A stretch of DNA of 64,000 nucleotides from Paeniglutamicibacter sulfureus (GCF_039535115.1 NZ_BAAAWO010000001.1:1178001-1242000), one strand, 5' to 3'; numbered from the stretch's first letter, positions 34,840-44,393 are shown. Translations and numbers: made by a program. Notes: a model not told the origin generated them from the sequence alone.

Positions 34840-37800
34840 GTGCCAGATCAATCGCACCACCGACTCACCGAAGAGTTCGGCGGGAACGAATGGCTAGTCG
34901 ATGAGCTGTACCAACAGTTCCTCAAGGACAAGAACTCGGTAGACAAGAAATGGTGGGACATCTTCGCGTCCCTCAATTCGGAACAGGCAGCCGCACCCCC
35001 GGCCGCAGAGGCACCGGTTGCGGCGACTCCTGCGCCGGCCCCGGCCGCTGCTGCCACCCCGGCCGGCGCACCGCGCGCCGCGACCCAGGCCCGCGTCGTT
35101 GACGTTTCCAGCAGCACGCCCAGCTCCTCCGCTGAATCCTCCGCCGCGGGCAAGTCCGCAGCCGCCGCCCCGCGCGTCCCGGCCGACCCGGCCCCGGCCA
35201 CCAAGTCGCAGCCGATCCCCGCACAGGTCCCCAAGGCCACCGCTCCCGGTGCCATGGGCGAGGAAAAGCGCACCCCGTTGCGCGGCCCGGCCAAGGCGAT
35301 TGCCACCAACATGGAGCAGTCCCTGACCGTCCCGACCGCCACCACGGTGCGCGCCGTCCCGGCCAAGGCCCTGATCGACAACCGCGTGGTCATCAACAAC
35401 CACCTCAAGCGCGCCCGCGGCGGCAAGATCTCCTTCACGCACATCATCGGCTTCGCCGTGATCCGCGCCCTGAAGCTCTTCCCTTCGCAGAACGTCACCT
35501 ACGCCGAGGTCGACGGCAAGCCGATGGCCATCACGCCGGCCCACGTGAACTTCGGCATCGCCATCGACATGCCCAAGCCCGATGGCTCGCGCATGCTGGC
35601 AGTGCCGAACATCAAGGCCGCCGAGAACATGAGCTTCAACGAGTTCTGGGACACCTACGAGGACCTGATCAAGCGCGCACGGGCCAACAAGCTCACCGCG
35701 GATGACTACGCCGGCACCACCGTCTCGTTGACCAACCCCGGCGGCATCGGCACCGTGCACTCGGTGCCGCGCCTTTCCAAGGGCCAGGCCACCATCGTCG
35801 GCGTTGGCGCCCTCGAGTACCCGGCAGCCTTCCGCGGTGCCGCGGACGTGACCGTTGCACTGCAGGGCGTCGGCAAGGTCATCACCCTGACTTCCACCTA
35901 CGACCACCGCGTCATCCAGGGCGCCGGCTCGGGCGAATTCCTGAAGCTGGTCGAATCCCTGCTGCTGGGCGAACAGGGCTTCTACGACGAGATCTTCGAA
36001 GCACTGCGCATCCCCTATGAGCCTGTCCGCTGGGCAGTCGACAACCAGGTCGACGTCGACCTGCAGGTCAACAAGATCGCGCGCATCCAGCAGCTGATCC
36101 ACTCGTACCGCGTGCGCGGCCACCTGATGGCCGACACCAACCCGCTGGAATACGTCCAGCGCCGCCACCCTGACCTCGACATCCAGACCTACGGCCTGAC
36201 GCTGTGGGACCTGGACCGCGAATGGGTCACCGGCGGATTCGGCGGCAAGGACCGCCTGTTGCTGCGCGACATCCTCGGCGTGCTGCGCGATGCCTACTGC
36301 CGCACCATCGGCATCGAGTACATGCACATCCAGGATCCGGTGGAACGCAAGTGGTTCCAGGACGAGCTGGAGCACCCGTACACCAAGCCGACCCGCGAAG
36401 AGCAGTTGCGCATCCTCTCCAAGCTGAACTCCGCAGAGGCCTTCGAGACCTTCCTGCAGACCAAGTTCGTCGGGCAGAAGCGCTTCTCGCTGGAGGGCGG
36501 CGAATCCCTGATTCCGCTGCTTGACGGCATCATCTCCGATGCCGCAGACGCCGGCATGGAAGAGGTCGCCATCGGCATGGCCCACCGCGGCCGCCTCAAC
36601 GTGCTCACCAACATCGCCGGCAAGACCTACTCCCAAGTCTTCCGCGAATTCGAGGGCACCGCGACACCGGGCTCGGTCCAGGGTTCGGGCGACGTGAAGT
36701 ACCACCTGGGCACCGAGGGTTCCTACACCTCCGACGCCGGGAACCAGACCAAGGTCTACCTGGCGGCCAACCCCTCGCACCTGGAGGCCGTGAACCCGGT
36801 CCTCGAGGGCATCGTGCGCGCCAAGCAGGACCGCGAGGGATCCAAGGACTTCAACGTCCTGCCGATCCTGGTGCACGGCGACGCCGCCTTCGCCGGACAG
36901 GGCGTGGTCGGCGAGACCCTCACGCTCTCCCAGCTCGAGGGCTACAAGACCGGCGGCTCGATCCACGTGATCGTGAACAACCAGGTCGGCTTCACCACCG
37001 CCCCGACCGATTCGCGCTCCTCGGTGTACGCCACCGACGTGGCCAAGCAGGTCCAGGCACCGGTGTTCCACGTCAACGGCGACGAGCCGGAGTCCGTGGT
37101 CCACGTGGCCCAGCTGGCCTTCGCCTACCGCCAGCGCTTCAACAAGGACGTCGTCATCGACATGGTGTGCTACCGCCGCCGCGGGCACAACGAGGGCGAC
37201 GACCCGTCGATGACCCAGCCGATGATGTACAACCTCATCGAGGCCAAGCGCTCGACCCGCAAGCTGTACACCGAGGCCCTCGTCGGTCGCGGCGACATCA
37301 CGCAGGACGAGGCCGACCAGGCGTTGCGCGACTACCAGGAGCGCCTGGAACGCGTCTTCGCCGAGACCCACGCCGCGCAGACCAGCCCGATCCCCGTCAT
37401 CACCCCGGGCACCTCGGCGATCAACGACCTGGAGCTGCCGGCAGCCCAGCGAGCTGACGACGCCTCCGTCGCCGCACCGCGGGACACGGCCATCAGCGCC
37501 GAGACCCTGGCGCACATCGGCGCCGCCCACCTGGCCATCCCGGAGGACTTCACCGTCCACCCGAAGCTCAAGGTGCTCCTGGAGCGCCGCGAAAAGATGA
37601 GCCGCGAGGGCGGGATCGACTGGGGCATGGCGGAAATCGCCGCCTTCGGCACCCTGTCCATGGAAGGCGTGCCGGTCCGCCTGGCGGGCCAGGACTCGCG
37701 TCGCGGCACCTTCGTGCAGCGCCACGCGGTCTTCCACGACCGTCTCAACGGCGCCACCTGGTACCCGCTGCTGAACCTCTCCGAGGACCAGGCCAAGCTG

Positions 37801-38634
37801 TGGATCTACGACTCACTGCTGAGCGAATACGCGGCACTGGGCTTCGAATACGGCTACTCGGTGGAACGCCCGGACGCCCTGGTGCTCTGGGAGGCGCAGT
37901 TCGGCGACTTCGTCAACGGCGCCCAGACCGTGATCGACGAGTTCATTTCCTCCGCCGAACAGAAGTGGGGCCAGCGCTCCTCGCTGGTCATGATGCTTCC
38001 GCACGGCTACGAGGGACAGGGCCCGGACCACTCCTCGGCCCGCATCGAGCGTTTCCTGCAGATGTGCGCGGAAAACAACATGGTCGTGGCCCAGCCTTCC
38101 ACCGGCGCCAACCACTTCCACCTGCTGCGCCGGCAGGCCTACGCCCGTCCGCGCAAGCCGTTGGTGATCTTCACCCCGAAGCAGCTGTTGCGCCTGAAGG
38201 CCGCCGCATCCGCAGTCGAGGACTTCACCACCGGCACCTTCCAGGAAGTCATTGGCGACACCGCGAACCTGAACCCGGCAGACGTTGATCGCGTGCTGCT
38301 GGTTTCCGGCCGCCTGTACTACGACCTGGCAGCCGCCCGCACCAAGGCGAACGACACCAAGACCGCGATCATTCGCGTCGAGCAGCTCTACCCGCTGCCC
38401 GCCGAGGAAATCGCCGCGGAACTGGCCAAGTACCCGAACGCCGAGGTCGTCTGGGCGCAGGACGAGCCGGCCAACCAGGGCCCGTGGCCCTTCGTCGGGC
38501 TGAACCTGCCCGCCGAGCTGGGCAAGCCCGTTCGCCTGGTGGCCCGCAAGGCCTCCGCCGCGACCTCCACCGGCACGCACAAGCGCCACGAGGTCGAGCA
38601 GGCCCGCCTGCTCACCGCGGCGTTCACGCGCTAA
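34840..38634 (+). CDS. kgd: Multifunctional 2-oxoglutarate decarboxylase/dehydrogenase (Kgd/SucA)
   Basis: 1264 residues from the GTG at 34840, which follows GGAGAAGAGG. The fused actinobacterial layout is clear. An N-terminal peripheral segment (HHRLTEEFGGNEWLVDELYQ) leads to an Ala/Pro-rich linker (about 45-130). An E2-type acyltransferase domain (about 145-370) carries the catalytic His356 in TYDHRVIQGAGSGEF. The thiamine-diphosphate E1 domain takes the rest (AIGMAHRGRLNVLTNIAGKT, VNNQVGFTTAP, LMLPHGYEGQGPDHSSARIE). It decarboxylates 2-oxoglutarate in the TCA cycle and can supply succinyl-CoA or succinate semialdehyde. In relatives its activity is controlled by the GarA/OdhI FHA protein, which is not encoded here. 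Two strong hairpins follow. Confidence 0.97.
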   Translation: MPDQSHHRLTEEFGGNEWLVDELYQQFLKDKNSVDKKWWDIFASLNSEQAAAPPAAEAPVAATPAPAPAAAATPAGAPRAATQARVVDVSSSTPSSSAESSAAGKSAAAAPRVPADPAPATKSQPIPAQVPKATAPGAMGEEKRTPLRGPAKAIATNMEQSLTVPTATTVRAVPAKALIDNRVVINNHLKRARGGKISFTHIIGFAVIRALKLFPSQNVTYAEVDGKPMAITPAHVNFGIAIDMPKPDGSRMLAVPNIKAAENMSFNEFWDTYEDLIKRARANKLTADDYAGTTVSLTNPGGIGTVHSVPRLSKGQATIVGVGALEYPAAFRGAADVTVALQGVGKVITLTSTYDHRVIQGAGSGEFLKLVESLLLGEQGFYDEIFEALRIPYEPVRWAVDNQVDVDLQVNKIARIQQLIHSYRVRGHLMADTNPLEYVQRRHPDLDIQTYGLTLWDLDREWVTGGFGGKDRLLLRDILGVLRDAYCRTIGIEYMHIQDPVERKWFQDELEHPYTKPTREEQLRILSKLNSAEAFETFLQTKFVGQKRFSLEGGESLIPLLDGIISDAADAGMEEVAIGMAHRGRLNVLTNIAGKTYSQVFREFEGTATPGSVQGSGDVKYHLGTEGSYTSDAGNQTKVYLAANPSHLEAVNPVLEGIVRAKQDREGSKDFNVLPILVHGDAAFAGQGVVGETLTLSQLEGYKTGGSIHVIVNNQVGFTTAPTDSRSSVYATDVAKQVQAPVFHVNGDEPESVVHVAQLAFAYRQRFNKDVVIDMVCYRRRGHNEGDDPSMTQPMMYNLIEAKRSTRKLYTEALVGRGDITQDEADQALRDYQERLERVFAETHAAQTSPIPVITPGTSAINDLELPAAQRADDASVAAPRDTAISAETLAHIGAAHLAIPEDFTVHPKLKVLLERREKMSREGGIDWGMAEIAAFGTLSMEGVPVRLAGQDSRRGTFVQRHAVFHDRLNGATWYPLLNLSEDQAKLWIYDSLLSEYAALGFEYGYSVERPDALVLWEAQFGDFVNGAQTVIDEFISSAEQKWGQRSSLVMMLPHGYEGQGPDHSSARIERFLQMCAENNMVVAQPSTGANHFHLLRRQAYARPRKPLVIFTPKQLLRLKAAASAVEDFTTGTFQEVIGDTANLNPADVDRVLLVSGRLYYDLAAARTKANDTKTAIIRVEQLYPLPAEEIAAELAKYPNAEVVWAQDEPANQGPWPFVGLNLPAELGKPVRLVARKASAATSTGTHKRHEVEQARLLTAAFTR

Positions 38635-38644
38635 GGCAGCACGA

Positions 38645-38680
38645 CACGCGCGGAGTCCACTTCGCTGGGCTCCGCGCGTG
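38645..38680 (+). terminator. First hairpin downstream of kgd
   Basis: An 11-base stem, CACGCGCGGAG / CTCCGCGCGTG, lies ten bases after the kgd stop. Confidence 0.6.
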
Positions 38681-38689
38681 AATACCCTC

Positions 38690-38726
38690 CCTCGGGGCGG
38701 GACACTGACGGTGTCCCGCCCCGAGG
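38690..38726 (+). terminator. Second hairpin downstream of kgd
   Basis: A 16-base perfect stem, CCTCGGGGCGGGACAC / GTGTCCCGCCCCGAGG, has a 5-base loop. With the first hairpin it forms a tandem terminator lacking a long T-tract, as is common in actinobacteria. Confidence 0.75.
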
Positions 38727-38779
38727 TCGCTTAACCGACTGCTAGTGTTGTTTGGTACGCGCCCTGAGAAAGGTCATTC

Positions 38780-39385
38780 GTGGATTACCGCACTATTCGA
38801 CTTACCGCCATCGGCGACGAGCTCCTGGCCGGACACGGGGACCCGCGGGCCCTGGGCTGGTACGGCCGGGTGCTGGCACGCACCTCGAACACCGACGTCC
38901 GCATCGAGAGCTACACGCTCGCTGCCCCCGGAGAGGGATCCGAGGCCCTGAGCACCCGCTGGTTCGACGAGGCGTCACGCCGTTTCGGCGACAACGTCGA
39001 CAACCGCCTGATTATCGCGCTTTCGGACCGGGACCTGGACCTGGGCCTGTCCACCGCGCGCAGCCGGCTGAACCTGGCCAACATCCTGGATTCCGCCTCG
39101 CAAATGAGCATCAAGGCCCTGGTCGTGGGCCCGGCCCCGGGACTGGATCCCGAGCGCAACGCCCGCCTCGCCGAGCTCTCCCACGTGTACGCGGACGTGG
39201 CCACGCGCCGCAAGCACCATTACGTCGACACCTTCACCCCGCTGCAGAACCACGCGCAGTGGCGCAATGACCTGTCGGTGAACGGCGGGTTGCCAGGGCA
39301 GGCAGGCTACGGGCTGATGGCCTGGCTGGTGCTGCACCGCGGCTGGTACACCTGGCTGGGGCTGCCGGAACCCGGCGCCAGCTGA
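38780..39385 (+). CDS. SGNH/GDSL-like protein with altered catalytic motif
   Basis: 201 residues from a GTG with AAAGGT nearby. The fold is recognisable as SGNH hydrolase: block I LTAIGDELLAGHGDPRALGW, block II LAAPGEGSEAL, block III NRLIIALSDRDLDLG, and the C-terminal LPGQAGYGLMAWLVLHRGWY. In active enzymes block I is GDS; here it is GDE, with Glu14 in the nucleophile position. The His of the C-terminal DxxH motif is replaced by Leu171. Both changes argue against esterase activity. The well-kept remainder (ARSRLNLANILD) suggests a conserved but non-hydrolytic role, perhaps binding. The function is unknown. Confidence 0.85.
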   Translation: MDYRTIRLTAIGDELLAGHGDPRALGWYGRVLARTSNTDVRIESYTLAAPGEGSEALSTRWFDEASRRFGDNVDNRLIIALSDRDLDLGLSTARSRLNLANILDSASQMSIKALVVGPAPGLDPERNARLAELSHVYADVATRRKHHYVDTFTPLQNHAQWRNDLSVNGGLPGQAGYGLMAWLVLHRGWYTWLGLPEPGAS

Positions 39386-39487
39386 GATTTTCCCGCGGCG
39401 ACGGCACCGGTTGTTGGGTCCGGGTTCGCGGGTGTGGCAGACTGGACGAAGTCCAACCTGGGACCAAGATCACAAAGGAGTCCTCAC

Positions 39488-39562
39488 ATGAGCAAACGAT
39501 CACGTAAGCGTAAGGATCGCAAGCGCGGCGGCGCCAACCACGGCAAGCGCCCCAACACCTAA
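39488..39562 (+). CDS. Ribosomal protein bL37
   Basis: A 24-codon gene whose product begins MSKRSRKRKDRKRGG and ends ANHGKRPNT. Length, basic character and the ANHGKRPN ending match bL37, the tiny 50S protein first seen in mycobacterial ribosome structures. AAAGGAG lies seven bases before the ATG, and a strong T-tailed terminator follows, so it is an independent well-expressed unit. Annotation pipelines often miss it because of its size. It should not be confused with the somewhat longer bS22 (AURKAIP1/COX24-type) protein. Confidence 0.9.
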   Translation: MSKRSRKRKDRKRGGANHGKRPNT

Positions 39563-39609
39563 ACAGCTGCCTCCGGCCCGGTGAAAACCGGGCAGGAATG
39601 TTAACTGCG

Positions 39610-39664
39610 AAAGGGCCGGACCCCGGAACCATCGAAAGATGGCGAACCGGGGTCCGGCCCTTTT
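39610..39664 (+). terminator. Strong terminator of bL37
   Basis: A 17-base perfect stem, AAAGGGCCGGACCCCGG (39610-39626) / CCGGGGTCCGGCCCTTT (39647-39663), has an inner CCATC-GAAA-GATGG hairpin and ends in TTTT. It also lies just beyond the convergent rsrA gene. Confidence 0.9.
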
Positions 39665-39691
39665 GACGTGTGTCGGACGGGCCAGTAGCCC

Positions 39692-39958
39692 CTAGGCGTG
39701 GCCGGATTCCACGCGGATCTCGGAAATCCGCGTGATGATCTTCGACTTCAACGTGTCGGGCGCGATTTCCTGGCAGCTGCGGCGCACAACGGAGCGGATG
39801 ATGCACTCCAAGTCGTACTCCTCGGCGCATTCCTCACAATGCTCCAGGTGTGCCTTGACCTCGTTGAGATCCTTCAGCGACAGCGCACCGTCAAGGTACT
39901 CGTAGAGGCGGACGATGCGATTGTCGTCGCAGTCGCCCAGCGAATGGCAGTCACCCAT
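39692..39958 (-). CDS. rsrA: Mycothiol-system zinc anti-sigma factor (RsrA/RshA)
   Basis: 88 residues. The ZAS signature H-X3-C-X2-C is at His37, Cys41 and Cys44, with further cysteines at 4, 10, 52 and 62; this pattern matches Streptomyces RsrA. Under reducing conditions it binds SigR; disulfide stress forms an internal disulfide, ejects zinc and frees the sigma factor. Its ATG shares one base with the sigR stop codon, so translation is coupled and stoichiometry kept. It is cytoplasmic. Confidence 0.95.
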   Translation of the reverse strand: MGDCHSLGDCDDNRIVRLYEYLDGALSLKDLNEVKAHLEHCEECAEEYDLECIIRSVVRRSCQEIAPDTLKSKIITRISEIRVESGHA

Positions 39959-40677
39959 TATTTCTTCTCCGCTCCGGGCGTGGGTGCCCCTTGTGTCTTT
40001 GGTGCTGCACCGATGCCGCGTTCGTGCGCGTAGTCGGCGAGCAATTCTCGCAATTGTTTACGGCCCCTGTGTAGCCGTGACATCACCGTGCCGATCGGTA
40101 CACCGAGGATCTCGGCGGCATCCTTGTAGGGGAAACCTTCGACGTCCACGAAGTACACCGCCAACCGGAACTCCTCGGCAATCGACTGCAACGCGTTCTT
40201 CACGTCCGAGTCCGGCAGGTGGTCAAGGGCCTCGACCTCGGCCGAACGCAGCCCGGCCGGGGTGTGCTCCGCGGCCTTGGCCATTTGCCAGTCCTCGACG
40301 GTGTCGGTCCCGGTGCGCAATGGCTCGCGTTGACGCTTGCGGTAGAGGTTGATGTACGTGTTGGTCAGGATCCGGTACAGCCAGGCCTTTAGGTTCGTCC
40401 CGGGCTTGTACTGGTGGAAGGCCGAATACGCCTTGGTGTAGGCCTCCTGGACCAGGTCCTCGGCGTCCGTGGGGTTGCGCGCCATGCGCATCGCCGCGGA
40501 GTAGAGCTGGTCGACATATTGCAGCGCGTCGCGTTCGAAGCGCTCGCGCCGTTGTGCTTCGGTCTCATTGGCTACCGGTACAGTGTCGGTGCCCTGTATA
40601 TTCTCGGTCATCACGGCCAAGTCTACGCGCAGCCGGGGTTCGCTCGGGGCCGGGGATTCCGCCAGCAGTACTCCCAT
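39958..40677 (-). CDS. sigR: Thiol-stress sigma factor SigR/SigH
   Basis: 239 residues from the ATG at 40677, which has GGAGG four bases upstream; a shorter 217-residue form from the ATG at 40611 is possible, and two SigR isoforms are known in Streptomyces. Region 2 ([54 protein letters not shown]) and region 4 ([40 protein letters not shown]) are complete. It drives the response to oxidation of mycothiol and protein thiols, and is held by RsrA encoded next. A matching promoter upstream indicates autoregulation. Confidence 0.95.
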   Translation of the reverse strand: MGVLLAESPAPSEPRLRVDLAVMTENIQGTDTVPVANETEAQRRERFERDALQYVDQLYSAAMRMARNPTDAEDLVQEAYTKAYSAFHQYKPGTNLKAWLYRILTNTYINLYRKRQREPLRTGTDTVEDWQMAKAAEHTPAGLRSAEVEALDHLPDSDVKNALQSIAEEFRLAVYFVDVEGFPYKDAAEILGVPIGTVMSRLHRGRKQLRELLADYAHERGIGAAPKTQGAPTPGAEKK

Positions 40678-40767
40678 AAGTCCTCCGCTTCTTGCCATGG
40701 TTGGTTCTCTTGCCCATGACACCGCCCTCTGCGTTCCGCAACGCAGCAAACGTGCCACATAGGAGGT

Positions 40768-40793
40768 AACACGCAAGGGCGCGACTCTATTCC
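40768..40793 (-). promoter_or_regulatory. SigR-dependent promoter of sigR
   Basis: On the minus strand, GGAAT (40793-40789), exactly 18 bases, then GTT (40770-40768) fit the SigR/SigH consensus GGAAT-N18-GTT. It lies about 90 bases upstream of the preferred sigR start and supports positive autoregulation. Confidence 0.8.
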
Positions 40794-40815
40794 ACCGGCG
40801 GTAGCCTCCTGCGGC

Positions 40816-40821
40816 TAGAAT
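40816..40821 (+). promoter_or_regulatory. Possible -10 element of aroA
   Basis: TAGAAT lies in the sigR-aroA gap, 222 bases before the aroA start, without a good -35. A short hairpin GGGAAA/TTTCCC lies further on (about 40836-40851). The rest of 40822-41043 shows no gene. Confidence 0.3.
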
Positions 40822-41043
40822 TGGGGCCACGGGGGAAAGCATTTTCCCGGCGCACGGCCCCGGTGCCGCGCACCGCACCGAATGCCTGCACCCGATGAGC
40901 AAGCTTTTGGCGGCACACGGCCGTCAAACAACGATCGGCGGCAACGGCGCCGCCACCGACCATGACACCCACATTCCCACTCCCCCAATCACCGCCGCCC
41001 GTCCCGCGGCACACCCCCCACCCTTGACACCCGGAGGCAGCCG

Positions 41044-42369
41044 TTGAGCAACCAAGACACCATGGACACCACGTGGGACGCCCCGCACCCCGCACAACCC
41101 GTTGACGGCACCGTCATCGTCCCGGCGTCCAAGTCGTTGACCAACAGGTACTTGCTGCTCGCCGCCCTGGCCGACGGGCCCTCGCGCATTTCCAACGCGC
41201 TGGCCTCCCGCGACTCGGACCTGATGATCGCCGCCCTGCGCGCCCTGGGCACCGGCATCGAAAGCGTCGACTCCCCCGACGGCACCGTCCAGCTGCGTAT
41301 CACCCCGATGGACCTGGAGGCGCAGATGGGCCAGGTCGACATCGACTGCGGCCTGGCCGGAACCGTCATGCGCTTCGTCCCGCCGCTGGCGGCACTGGCG
41401 CGCGGCTCCTTCACCTTCGACGGGGACCCGCACGCGCGCCTGCGCCCGATGGCCCCGGTGCTCACCGCCCTTTCCGACCTCGGGGTCCAGGTCACCGGGC
41501 ACGGGGAACCCGGGCTGCTTCCGGCAACGGTCAACGGCACCGGATCCCTGGCAGGCGGGCGCATCGAAATCGACGCCTCCGGTTCCTCGCAGTTCATCAG
41601 CGCCTTGATGCTGGTGGCCCCACGCACCACGCACGGGGTGGAGATCGTCGCCGCGGAGGGACGCATCGCCAGCCCGGACCACATCGAGATGACGGTGCAG
41701 ACCCTGCGCGAGCTCGGCGTCGTCATCACCCGCCCCGACGAGCGCAGCTGGAGGGTCGAACCCGGCAGGATCCGCGCCTTCGAACGCACCATGGAACCGG
41801 ATCTCTCCAACGCCGGGCCGTTCCTGGCAGCGGCCATGGTCACCGGCGGCACCGTGCGCATCCCGCACTGGCCAAGCACCACCACCCAGGTCGGGGACCA
41901 GTGGCGCACCATCCTCACCCGCATGGGCGCGCGCATCACGCACCACCAGGACGGCACGCTCCAGCTCACGGGTCCCGCAGAGATTTCGGGCATCGACTAT
42001 GCCGACTCGTCCGAACTCGCCCCGACGCTGGCGGCCATCTGCGCTCTGGCGACCGGCACGTCCCGGCTGACCGGCATCGCGCACCTGCGCGGGCACGAGA
42101 CCGACAGGCTCGCCGCGCTCGCCACCGAGATCAACAACCTCGGCGGCAGGGTCACCGAGCTGGAGGACGGACTGCTCATCGAACCCGCCCCCTTGCACGG
42201 CGGCAGCTTCGCCACCTATGCCGACCACCGCATGGCCACCGCCGGTGCCATCATCGGCCTGGCGGTTCCCGGGGTGGAGGTCGTTGACATCGCGACCACC
42301 GCCAAGACCATGCCCGATTTCCCCACACTTTGGACCACGCTGGCCGCCAGCGGGAAGGCCTCACGCTAA
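41044..42369 (+). CDS. aroA: 3-phosphoshikimate 1-carboxyvinyltransferase (EPSP synthase)
   Basis: AroA joins shikimate 3-phosphate and phosphoenolpyruvate in the aromatic amino-acid pathway. 441 residues from a TTG start with GGAGG nine bases before it. Motifs: PASKSLTNRYLLLAALADG near the N-terminus, GLAGTVMRF (the PEP-site loop, in the form seen in actinobacteria), SSQFISALML, and DHRMATAGAIIGL near the C-terminus. It is divergent from sigR-rsrA, as near the mycobacterial homologues, and is followed four bases later by rsgA, implying one transcript. Confidence 0.96.
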   Translation: MSNQDTMDTTWDAPHPAQPVDGTVIVPASKSLTNRYLLLAALADGPSRISNALASRDSDLMIAALRALGTGIESVDSPDGTVQLRITPMDLEAQMGQVDIDCGLAGTVMRFVPPLAALARGSFTFDGDPHARLRPMAPVLTALSDLGVQVTGHGEPGLLPATVNGTGSLAGGRIEIDASGSSQFISALMLVAPRTTHGVEIVAAEGRIASPDHIEMTVQTLRELGVVITRPDERSWRVEPGRIRAFERTMEPDLSNAGPFLAAAMVTGGTVRIPHWPSTTTQVGDQWRTILTRMGARITHHQDGTLQLTGPAEISGIDYADSSELAPTLAAICALATGTSRLTGIAHLRGHETDRLAALATEINNLGGRVTELEDGLLIEPAPLHGGSFATYADHRMATAGAIIGLAVPGVEVVDIATTAKTMPDFPTLWTTLAASGKASR

Positions 42370-42373
42370 GCAC

Positions 42374-43477
42374 ATGACACGCAACGCACGGGAATGGGAT
42401 GAATCGGATGTCCGCATCCGCCCCAACAAAAAGGGATCACGCCCCCGCACCAAGGACCGCCCCGCCTACGAGGATGCGCTCATCGGCCGGATCATCACGG
42501 TGGACCGCGGCCGCTACCGGGCCATCCTCGACGAGGACACCCCCGAGGAGCGGATCGTGATTGCCGCCCGCGCCCGCGAGTTGCGCCGCAACCCGGTGGT
42601 GCCAGGGGATTTCGTGGCGCTGGTGGGCGACACCTCCGGGGAGCCCGACACGCTGGCTCGGCTGGTGCGCATCGAGGACCGCAGCACCCTGCTGCGCCGC
42701 AGCGCCGATGACACCGATCCGGTGGAGCGAGTCGTGGTGGCCAACGTGGACCAGCTGGTCATCGTGGTGGCGGCAGCGAACCCGGAGCCACGCACCGGAT
42801 TCATCGACAGGGCCATCGTCGCCGCCTTCGACGCGGGGATCCATCCGCTGCTGTGCATCACCAAGGCCGATGTGCGCGACCCCGAGCCGTTCCTGGAGAA
42901 CTACCGGCACCTGGACATCGACATCGTCGTCTCGCGCACCACCGACGAATCGGCCACCGGCATCGACGCACGCTCGGCCGACGGGCTCTCGGCACGCCTG
43001 GCCGGCACCCCGGTGGAGGAATTGCGCGAGCATCTGGCCTCCAAGGTCTCGGTGGTCATCGGGCACTCGGGCGTGGGCAAGTCCACCCTGGTCAACGCCC
43101 TCACCGGGGCGCAGCGGGCCACCGGCAACGTCAACGCCGTCACCGGCCGCGGCCGACACACCTCTTCCTCCGCGCTGGCACTGCGCATCGACGACGCGCC
43201 GGCCGGTTCCTGGATCATCGACACCCCCGGCATCCGCTCCTTCGGGCTCGCGCTGGTGGACCCGGAAAACATCCTCAACGCCTTCGACGACCTGGTCCCG
43301 ATCGCCAACAAGTGCGCCCGCGGCTGCACCCACAAGGCCGCCGAGCCGCAGTGCGCCCTCGATGCGTGGGTCGCCTCCGGGGAAGCGGGCCCGGTGGGCA
43401 TCGCCCGGCTCGAATCCTTCCGCCGGTTGCTCGGACAGGACGAAACCGCAGAGGCCAAGGAACTGGGCACCGCCTAG
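42374..43477 (+). CDS. rsgA: Ribosome small-subunit GTPase A
   Basis: 367 residues. The OB-fold N-terminal part (about 35-110) binds the 30S subunit. The circularly permuted GTPase has TKAD (G4) before the P-loop [12 protein letters not shown] (G1) and [10 protein letters not shown] (G3). The C-terminal zinc finger is [14 protein letters not shown]. RsgA checks late assembly of the 30S subunit. The ATG at 42374 lies four bases past the aroA stop; the open frame extends upstream inside aroA but is not RsgA-like. Confidence 0.95.
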   Translation: MTRNAREWDESDVRIRPNKKGSRPRTKDRPAYEDALIGRIITVDRGRYRAILDEDTPEERIVIAARARELRRNPVVPGDFVALVGDTSGEPDTLARLVRIEDRSTLLRRSADDTDPVERVVVANVDQLVIVVAAANPEPRTGFIDRAIVAAFDAGIHPLLCITKADVRDPEPFLENYRHLDIDIVVSRTTDESATGIDARSADGLSARLAGTPVEELREHLASKVSVVIGHSGVGKSTLVNALTGAQRATGNVNAVTGRGRHTSSSALALRIDDAPAGSWIIDTPGIRSFGLALVDPENILNAFDDLVPIANKCARGCTHKAAEPQCALDAWVASGEAGPVGIARLESFRRLLGQDETAEAKELGTA

Positions 43478-43579
43478 CAGCGCGGGCCCGATGGTGCCCC
43501 AGCCCACACCACGGTGCGGCCGGGCATCACGTGACGCCGCCGTACCGACATCTTGCAGTGCTGCCGCCGCCTCGTGGGA

Positions 43580-43585
43580 TAGGTT
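43580..43585 (+). promoter_or_regulatory. Possible -10 of a leaderless hisN transcript
   Basis: TAGGTT ends seven bases before the hisN ATG, the distance expected if transcription starts at the A of ATG. No ribosome-binding site is visible other than GAGGGT immediately before the start. Confidence 0.4.
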
Positions 43586-43592
43586 TGAGGGT

Positions 43593-44393
43593 ATGAAAAC
43601 CGATGTCATGACCTACAACGATGACCTGCGCCTGGCCCACGTCATTGCCGACTCGGTCGACGCCCTGACCCTTTCGCGCTTCAACGCCGTGGACCTGGTG
43701 GTGGAGACCAAGCCCGATTTGACCCCGGTCTCGGATGCCGACAAGGCGGCGGAGGAAGCCATCCGGTCGCACATCTCCCGTGCCCGGCCGCGCGACGCCA
43801 TCACCGGCGAGGAATTCGGCACCACCGGCAAGTCCACCCGGCACTGGGTCATCGACCCCATTGACGGGACCAAGAACTTCGTGCGCGGTGTCCCGGTGTG
43901 GGCCACGCTGATCGCGTTGATCGACGACGGTGAGCCCGTCGTCGGCCTGGTCTCCGCACCGGCGCTGAACCGGCGCTGGTGGGCGGCCAAGGACATGGGC
44001 GCCTACACCGGCCGCTCCATGGCCAGTGCCCACAAGCTGAAAGTCTCCTCGGTGGCCAAGCTCGAGGACGCCTCGCTGTCGTATTCCTCGCTCTCCGGCT
44101 GGAAGGAGCGCGACCAGCTGCAGAACATGCTCAACCTCACCGACGCCCTGTGGCGCACGCGCGCCTATGGCGACTTCTGGTCCTATTGCATGGTGGCCGA
44201 GGGCGCCGTCGACCTGGCCTGCGAACCCGAACTGAACCTCTACGACATGGCCGCACTGGTGCCCATTATCCGCGAGGCCGGCGGCCGCTTCACCTCCGTC
44301 GAGGGCGTTGAGGGCTGCAACGGTGGAAACGCCGTGGCCAGCAACGGCCTGGTCCACGACGCCGCACTGGAAATCCTGAACCTGGGCCGCTGA
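43593..44393 (+). CDS. hisN: Histidinol-phosphatase (inositol monophosphatase family)
   Basis: 266 residues. The IMPase motifs are complete: GEEFG (metal-binding Glu), [19 protein letters not shown] (the DPIDGT signature) and [16 protein letters not shown] near the C-terminus. Sequence and context fit the actinobacterial HisN that removes phosphate from L-histidinol phosphate in histidine synthesis; inositol-1-phosphatase activity is an alternative. The stop codon shares one base with the start of the next gene, a DtxR-family regulator, so the two are translationally coupled. Confidence 0.9.
   Translation: MKTDVMTYNDDLRLAHVIADSVDALTLSRFNAVDLVVETKPDLTPVSDADKAAEEAIRSHISRARPRDAITGEEFGTTGKSTRHWVIDPIDGTKNFVRGVPVWATLIALIDDGEPVVGLVSAPALNRRWWAAKDMGAYTGRSMASAHKLKVSSVAKLEDASLSYSSLSGWKERDQLQNMLNLTDALWRTRAYGDFWSYCMVAEGAVDLACEPELNLYDMAALVPIIREAGGRFTSVEGVEGCNGGNAVASNGLVHDAALEILNLGR

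Noticed and set aside
34894..37737. 947-residue open frame opposite kgd
   Set aside because: Same GC artefact; the kgd frame on the plus strand is unambiguous.
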